From: CAYNGH01 sp964396845
GTDB taxonomy: Bacteria; Vulcanimicrobiota; JAJTBE01; CAYNGH01
Reading direction: 5' to 3'
Length of the DNA stretch: 8,509 bases
Assembly (NCBI GenBank): GCA_964396845.1
Contig: CAYNGH010000144.1
Span: forward strand, 1-8,509
Position 1 is the first letter of the stretch. Every line of letters begins with the position of its first letter. Shown in pieces: positions 4,846-8,509 of this stretch. Made by a program: the position numbers and the translations under genes. The notes beneath the pieces were generated by a model, which was given only the letters and a program-made list of their open reading frames with translations, was not told the DNA's origin and did no database searches.

Positions 4846-7800
4846 ATGCTGGGAATGCTGAAAAAAATAAAAAATGTCTTTGACCCCAACCAGTGGGAGA
4901 TCAATAAGCTGAAAAAACACCTTGACGCTGTTAACGAGCTGGAAGGAGAAATATCCAATCTTTCCGATGAAATGCTCAAGGCCAGAACTCCTGTACTCAG
5001 GGAAAGGATAAACAATGGTGAGAGTCTTGACGACATCTTGCCTGAAGCCTTTGCCGTGTGCCGGGAAGCTGCCCGGAGGACAGTGGGCCTAAGGCCATAT
5101 GATGTCCAGATACTGGGAGCCTGTGTTCTTCACCAGGGACGAATGGCGGAAATGAAAACCGGCGAAGGCAAGACCCTGGTGGCCACCATGCCCACATACC
5201 TGAATGCTCTTTCCGGCAAGGGTGTCCATATTATCACCGTTAACGACTACCTGGCCAAGCGGGATGCCCGTTGGATGGGGCCGGTATATGATTATCTGGG
5301 GCTTTCCGTGGGGGTTATCCAGCATGATCAGGCCTTTATCTTTGACCCTGATTATATTGTAGGAGATGACCGCCAGGATCAGTTGCGGGAAACAACCCGC
5401 CGGGATGCATATCAGGCTGACATAACCTATGGCACCAATAATGAATTTGGCTTTGACTATCTCCGGGACAACCTGGTGATGGATTTGAATGAACGGGTTC
5501 AGCAAGAGTTGAACTATGCCATCATCGATGAGGTTGACTCCATCCTGATTGATGAAGCCCGGACACCGCTGATCATATCAGGCCGTGGTTCCCGATCCTC
5601 GGACAATTACCGCAAATTTGCCCGAATCGTCAACCGCCTGATAAAAGATGAACATTATACCGTGGACGAGAAAGCCCATTCAGTTCCCCTCAAGGAAGAG
5701 GGTGTTCTGTCTGTGGAAAAATATTTGGGGCTGACCCGCAGGGAAGATGATCACGAAACTGAGCATACCCTGTATGCCCCGGAAAATGTAGAACTGGTTC
5801 ATCACTTGGAAGTTGCCCTCAAAGCCAAGGAGATATACCACCGGGATGATGATTATGTGGTCAAAGACGGTGAAATAGTAATTGTGGATGAGTTCACAGG
5901 CCGGCTTATGTTTGGACGACGTTATTCCGACGGAATTCACCAGGCCATTGAAGCCAAGGAAAATGTGAAGGTTCGGTCAGAAGATCAGACCCTGGCTTCC
6001 ATAACTTTTCAGAACTACTTCCGGATGTACTCCAAGCTGGCAGGAATGACAGGCACCGCCGCCACCGAGGAGAAGGAATTTAGGGAAATATACAACACCG
6101 ATGTGGTTATAATCCCCACCAACAAACCCATTGTCAGGCAGGATCTGGCAGATCGGGTATATAAATCGGAGCAGGTAAAATTTGAATCGGTCCTCTTGGA
6201 GATCGAGGAGCTTCACAAAGAGGGCAGGCCGTCCCTGGTGGGGACCCGATCCATTGAAAAGTCCGAACGGCTCTCATCGATGCTCAAGAAAAAAGGAATC
6301 CCCCATAATGTTTTAAACGCCAAACACCACGAGAAGGAAGCGGCAATCATCGCCGAGGCAGGCCTGCCCGGTGCTGTGACCATCGCCACCAACATGGCGG
6401 GCCGTGGTGTTGACATCATTCTGGGAGGAGCTGTCCCCACCGCGGAGAGGGAACAGAGAAAATATCGATCTGCGGAAGCTCACTTAAAAAAAATCGAGTC
6501 GGAAACCGAGAGTCTTCACCAGGAACAGGAAGAGATGAAACAGCTGGCCGGGGAGCTTGAGAAGGAATATGAAAAGGCCAGGACTGTGGCCATAGATGCA
6601 AGAAACAAGCATAAAAAGGAAAAATCCGATAAGAACCAGGAACAACTTGACAGAGCAGAGGAAGCCCTCGACGACATTCATTCCAGACTATCGGAGCTTC
6701 GAAGCCGTCTTGCTGACAATGCCAAGGCCCTCAAGGGCCATCAGGAGCTTATCCCCCAGCTGAAAGAAAAAAATGAAACAGCCCGCAGAGAGCTTGAAGA
6801 ACGGGAAAAGATTGTCGCCCGGGAAAAAAAGGAATGGACACAAAATCACAAGACAGTTATTGATGCCGGAGGCCTTGCCATCATCGGAACTGAACGGCAC
6901 GAATCTCGGCGAATCGACAACCAGTTGAGAGGCCGTGCAGGAAGGCAGGGAGATCCCGGAACCACCAGGTTTTATGTGGCCCTTGAAGACGAACTGATGC
7001 GTTTGTTCGGTTCCCAGAATCTTCCCGACTGGCTTACCAGCTGGGAAGATGACCCGGAAAACCCTCTGGAATTCGGGCTTTTCACATCTTCAATCCAGAA
7101 AGCCCAGGCCAAGGTTGAATCCCTGCATTTTGATATTCGTAAATCAGTGCTGGACTATGACAATGTAATGAATGAACAGCGCAAGGTCATGTATGCCGAG
7201 AGGGATAAAATCCTCCGGGGAGAAAACCTGAAACCCCATATCTTGGATTTCGTCAGCCAGAGTATCGACAGGCTGATGATGCTCTACACCCCGCCGGAGA
7301 TACCCTTTGAACAGTGGGATATCGAATCGCTTTTTTCCGCCTGCCGGGAAACCTTTATCCCGTTGCCTATGGATGCGTCGGCAAAAGACATTGAAACCCC
7401 GGATCGAAACGCAATCCGGCAAAAGATTCAGGAATGGGCCACAGAAGTATATGAACAAAAAGAAGAAAAATTAGGCCCGGATCTTATGAGAACCCTGGAA
7501 CGCTGGACATTACTGCAGATGGTTGACACCAAGTGGATTGACCACCTCCAGACCATGGATGACCTGAAGGAAGGAGTCCGTCTGCGGGCATATGGCCAGA
7601 AGGATCCCCTGGTAGAATTCATCAATGAATCCTTCGATTATTTTGAAGCGATGAAACAATCCCTGCAGGAGGAAACTGTAAAGTATCTCTTCAGGGTTCA
7701 GGTGAAATCAGAAGGCATTGCCCGTCAACACCAGCGAAATGTTCAGGTGACCCGGGAGCACCGGGGTGAAGGGCAGGAGAATTATCAACGTCGAAGAAGC

Positions 7801-7878
7801 GGGCCAAAGGTGGGAAGAAACGATCCCTGCCCCTGTGGCAGTGGAAAAAAACATAAAAAATGCTGTGGGAGGAACTGA
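4846..7878 (+). CDS. secA: Protein translocase subunit SecA (motor ATPase)
   Basis: SecA couples ATP hydrolysis to pushing preproteins through SecYEG; it acts in the cytoplasm and at the inner membrane. At 1010 residues it is longer than E. coli SecA (901). In order: N-terminal helix; Q motif with Q88; Walker A TGEGKT (105-110); ITYGTNNEFGFDYLRDN (193-209); DEVD Walker B (228-231); preprotein cross-linking domain (~235-380); SITFQNYFRMYSKLAGMTGT (385-404); NBD2 with GTRSI (466-470), TNMAGRGVD (515-523) and QLRGRAGRQGD (693-703); helical scaffold/wing domain; and a C-terminal zinc motif CxCx8CC (C995, C997, C1006, C1007), which in other SecAs binds SecB or ribosomes. Two enlargements stand out: about 15-20 residues near 160-188 in NBD1, and 529-673 in NBD2, where ~145 residues, mostly charged coiled coil, replace ~33 in E. 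coli (the variable subdomain). All catalytic motifs are intact. ATG 4846 is preceded by AGGTG at 5 nt. prfB follows after 4 nt. Confidence 0.98.
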   Translation: MLGMLKKIKNVFDPNQWEINKLKKHLDAVNELEGEISNLSDEMLKARTPVLRERINNGESLDDILPEAFAVCREAARRTVGLRPYDVQILGACVLHQGRMAEMKTGEGKTLVATMPTYLNALSGKGVHIITVNDYLAKRDARWMGPVYDYLGLSVGVIQHDQAFIFDPDYIVGDDRQDQLRETTRRDAYQADITYGTNNEFGFDYLRDNLVMDLNERVQQELNYAIIDEVDSILIDEARTPLIISGRGSRSSDNYRKFARIVNRLIKDEHYTVDEKAHSVPLKEEGVLSVEKYLGLTRREDDHETEHTLYAPENVELVHHLEVALKAKEIYHRDDDYVVKDGEIVIVDEFTGRLMFGRRYSDGIHQAIEAKENVKVRSEDQTLASITFQNYFRMYSKLAGMTGTAATEEKEFREIYNTDVVIIPTNKPIVRQDLADRVYKSEQVKFESVLLEIEELHKEGRPSLVGTRSIEKSERLSSMLKKKGIPHNVLNAKHHEKEAAIIAEAGLPGAVTIATNMAGRGVDIILGGAVPTAEREQRKYRSAEAHLKKIESETESLHQEQEEMKQLAGELEKEYEKARTVAIDARNKHKKEKSDKNQEQLDRAEEALDDIHSRLSELRSRLADNAKALKGHQELIPQLKEKNETARRELEEREKIVAREKKEWTQNHKTVIDAGGLAIIGTERHESRRIDNQLRGRAGRQGDPGTTRFYVALEDELMRLFGSQNLPDWLTSWEDDPENPLEFGLFTSSIQKAQAKVESLHFDIRKSVLDYDNVMNEQRKVMYAERDKILRGENLKPHILDFVSQSIDRLMMLYTPPEIPFEQWDIESLFSACRETFIPLPMDASAKDIETPDRNAIRQKIQEWATEVYEQKEEKLGPDLMRTLERWTLLQMVDTKWIDHLQTMDDLKEGVRLRAYGQKDPLVEFINESFDYFEAMKQSLQEETVKYLFRVQVKSEGIARQHQRNVQVTREHRGEGQENYQRRRSGPKVGRNDPCPCGSGKKHKKCCGRN
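6430..6864 (+). other. Coiled-coil insertion in the SecA NBD2 variable subdomain
   Basis: Codons 529-673, between the TNMAGRGVDIILGG motif and AGGLAIIGTERHESRR. They are very rich in Glu, Lys, Gln, Arg and Leu with repeating heptad-like Leu/Ile/Ala spacing, consistent with a long two-helix hairpin. It stays in frame and is flanked by perfect SecA motifs, so it is a genuine domain enlargement rather than damage. Confidence 0.8.
7867..7872 (+). promoter_or_regulatory. prfB ribosome binding site inside the end of secA
   Basis: GGGAGG, 10 nt before ATG 7883, within the last codons of secA. This placement supports ATG 7883 over an in-frame upstream ATG at 7766 deep in secA, and suggests coupled translation of the two genes. 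Confidence 0.55.
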
Positions 7879-7882
7879 AGAT

Positions 7883-8509
7883 ATGATAGAAATTGAAAGG
7901 GATATATCCCGCCTGAGGGAGAAGCTACTAAAAATCAAGGAGTGTCTTTGACCTGCCGGGCAAAGAGGCAACAATAAAAGAACTTGAACAACAATCAACA
8001 TCCGGTGATTTATGGAATAACCCTGATTCAGCCCGACAGCTTCTGCAGAAGCTCAACGGTCTGAAATCCCTCACTGAGAGAATAACAAAACTCCAGACCC
8101 GGGTGGACGATCTCGAAGTTTATCTTGAGATGGCCCAGGATGGCGACAATGAAGCCCAGTCGGAGCTGGACCGGGAAATGGAAAAGCTGGAGCGGGAGAT
8201 CACAGACCAGGAAACCGCAACCCTGCTTTCCGGTGAATACGATTCATACCCGGCAATAATCAGCGTTCATGCAGGGGCCGGAGGCACCGATGCCCAGGAC
8301 TGGTGCGAGATTCTCCTCAGAATGTATTTGCGCTGGATGGACTCAAAGGAGTTTCAATACAAGCTGGTGGAAGAATCTCTTGGTGATGAAGCGGGGCTTA
8401 AATCCGCCACGGTGATGCTTCAGGGCGACTATGCATACGGATTCCTGAAAGCCGAAAGGGGAGTTCATCGGCTGGTGCGTCTTTCTCCCTTCGACTCGGC
8501 TCACCGCAG
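7883..8509 (+). CDS. prfB: Peptide chain release factor 2, expressed by +1 frameshift, 3' end cut by window edge
   Basis: RF2 recognises UGA and UAA in the ribosomal A site and triggers peptide release. The coding sequence is 7883-7948 (22 codons), then T7949 is skipped and reading resumes at 7950 to the right edge (186 codons seen). Unshifted reading meets TGA at 7949-7951. After the shift the protein is clearly RF2: GDLWNNPDSARQLL in the N-terminal helical domain; LSGEYDSYPAIISVHAGAGGTDAQDWCEILLRMYLRWM at the start of the core; GDYAYGFLKAERGVHRLVR; then the stop-codon-reading tripeptide SPF at residues 201-203. The catalytic GGQ loop would lie beyond the window. It is co-transcribed with secA (4-nt gap), a common gene pair. 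It is autoregulated: low RF2 slows termination at codon 23 and favours the shift. Confidence 0.96.
7937..7952 (+). promoter_or_regulatory. prfB: Programmed +1 frameshift site of prfB
   Basis: AAGGAG-TGT-CTT-TGA-C: an internal Shine-Dalgarno-like AAGGAG ends 3 nt before the slippery CTT, followed by in-frame TGA and a C that weakens termination. The geometry matches E. coli prfB (AGGGGG-TAT-CTT-TGA-C). The peptidyl-tRNA on CTT slips forward by one base to TTT and GAC (Asp) is read next. Confidence 0.96.

Noticed and set aside
7766..7951. 61-codon plus-strand frame as a separate gene
   Set aside because: Its first 39 codons lie inside secA in another frame; only the part from ATG 7883 is real, as the pre-frameshift segment of prfB.
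1..8509. CRISPR arrays, tRNA or rRNA genes, insertion sequences, prophage or defence genes
   Set aside because: No spaced direct repeats, no cloverleaf or rRNA-like sequence, no transposase or integrase motifs, and no terminal inverted repeats were seen on either strand.

Overview
The window is ordinary bacterial chromosome: dense coding, Shine-Dalgarno-led genes, a near-consensus sigma70 promoter, and a secA-prfB pair with the classical RF2 frameshift site. The organism looks like a diderm, probably anaerobic bacterium of a Desulfobacterota-like or other lesser-known lineage. The hints are a DsrEFH/TusBCD-type gene set, a cobalamin-binding radical SAM enzyme, a type II secretion/pilus-ATPase-like N-terminal module, and a SecA with a zinc-binding tail and lineage-type insertions. 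The phylum is inferred, not shown.

Everything left of about 4650 is on the minus strand. Reading in the direction of transcription, the genes are: a secreted protein of unknown function (4646-3690); a gap with an ATCAAA/TTTGAT repeat cluster (3689-3406); a B12-binding radical SAM protein (3405-2224) whose C-terminal ~57 codons continue in another frame to 2055; three small genes of the DsrE/TusD (1967-1611), DsrF/TusC (1585-1235) and DsrH/TusB (1215-955) families; and a protein that runs off the left edge (929-1). That last protein carries a degenerate GspE-like segment followed by an MshEN/GspE-N-like domain. The genes from radical SAM to MshEN are closely spaced and look like one operon. 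The DsrE-like subunit has Ser where the sulfur-carrying Cys of TusD sits, and the DsrE- and DsrH-like subunits contain no cysteine at all. This makes a canonical sulfur relay unlikely and makes this operon the best candidate here for something undescribed.

Everything right of about 4690 is on the plus strand. A TTGACA-N16-TATAAT promoter, divergent from the secreted-protein gene, drives a ~115-nt structured leader, then secA (1010 aa, with a ~110-residue coiled-coil enlargement of NBD2). prfB follows after a 4-nt gap, with its in-frame TGA at codon 23 and the SPF stop-recognition tripeptide just inside the right edge. SecA is the motor of Sec protein export and RF2 terminates translation at UGA/UAA. 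Neither has an evident functional link to the minus-strand operon.
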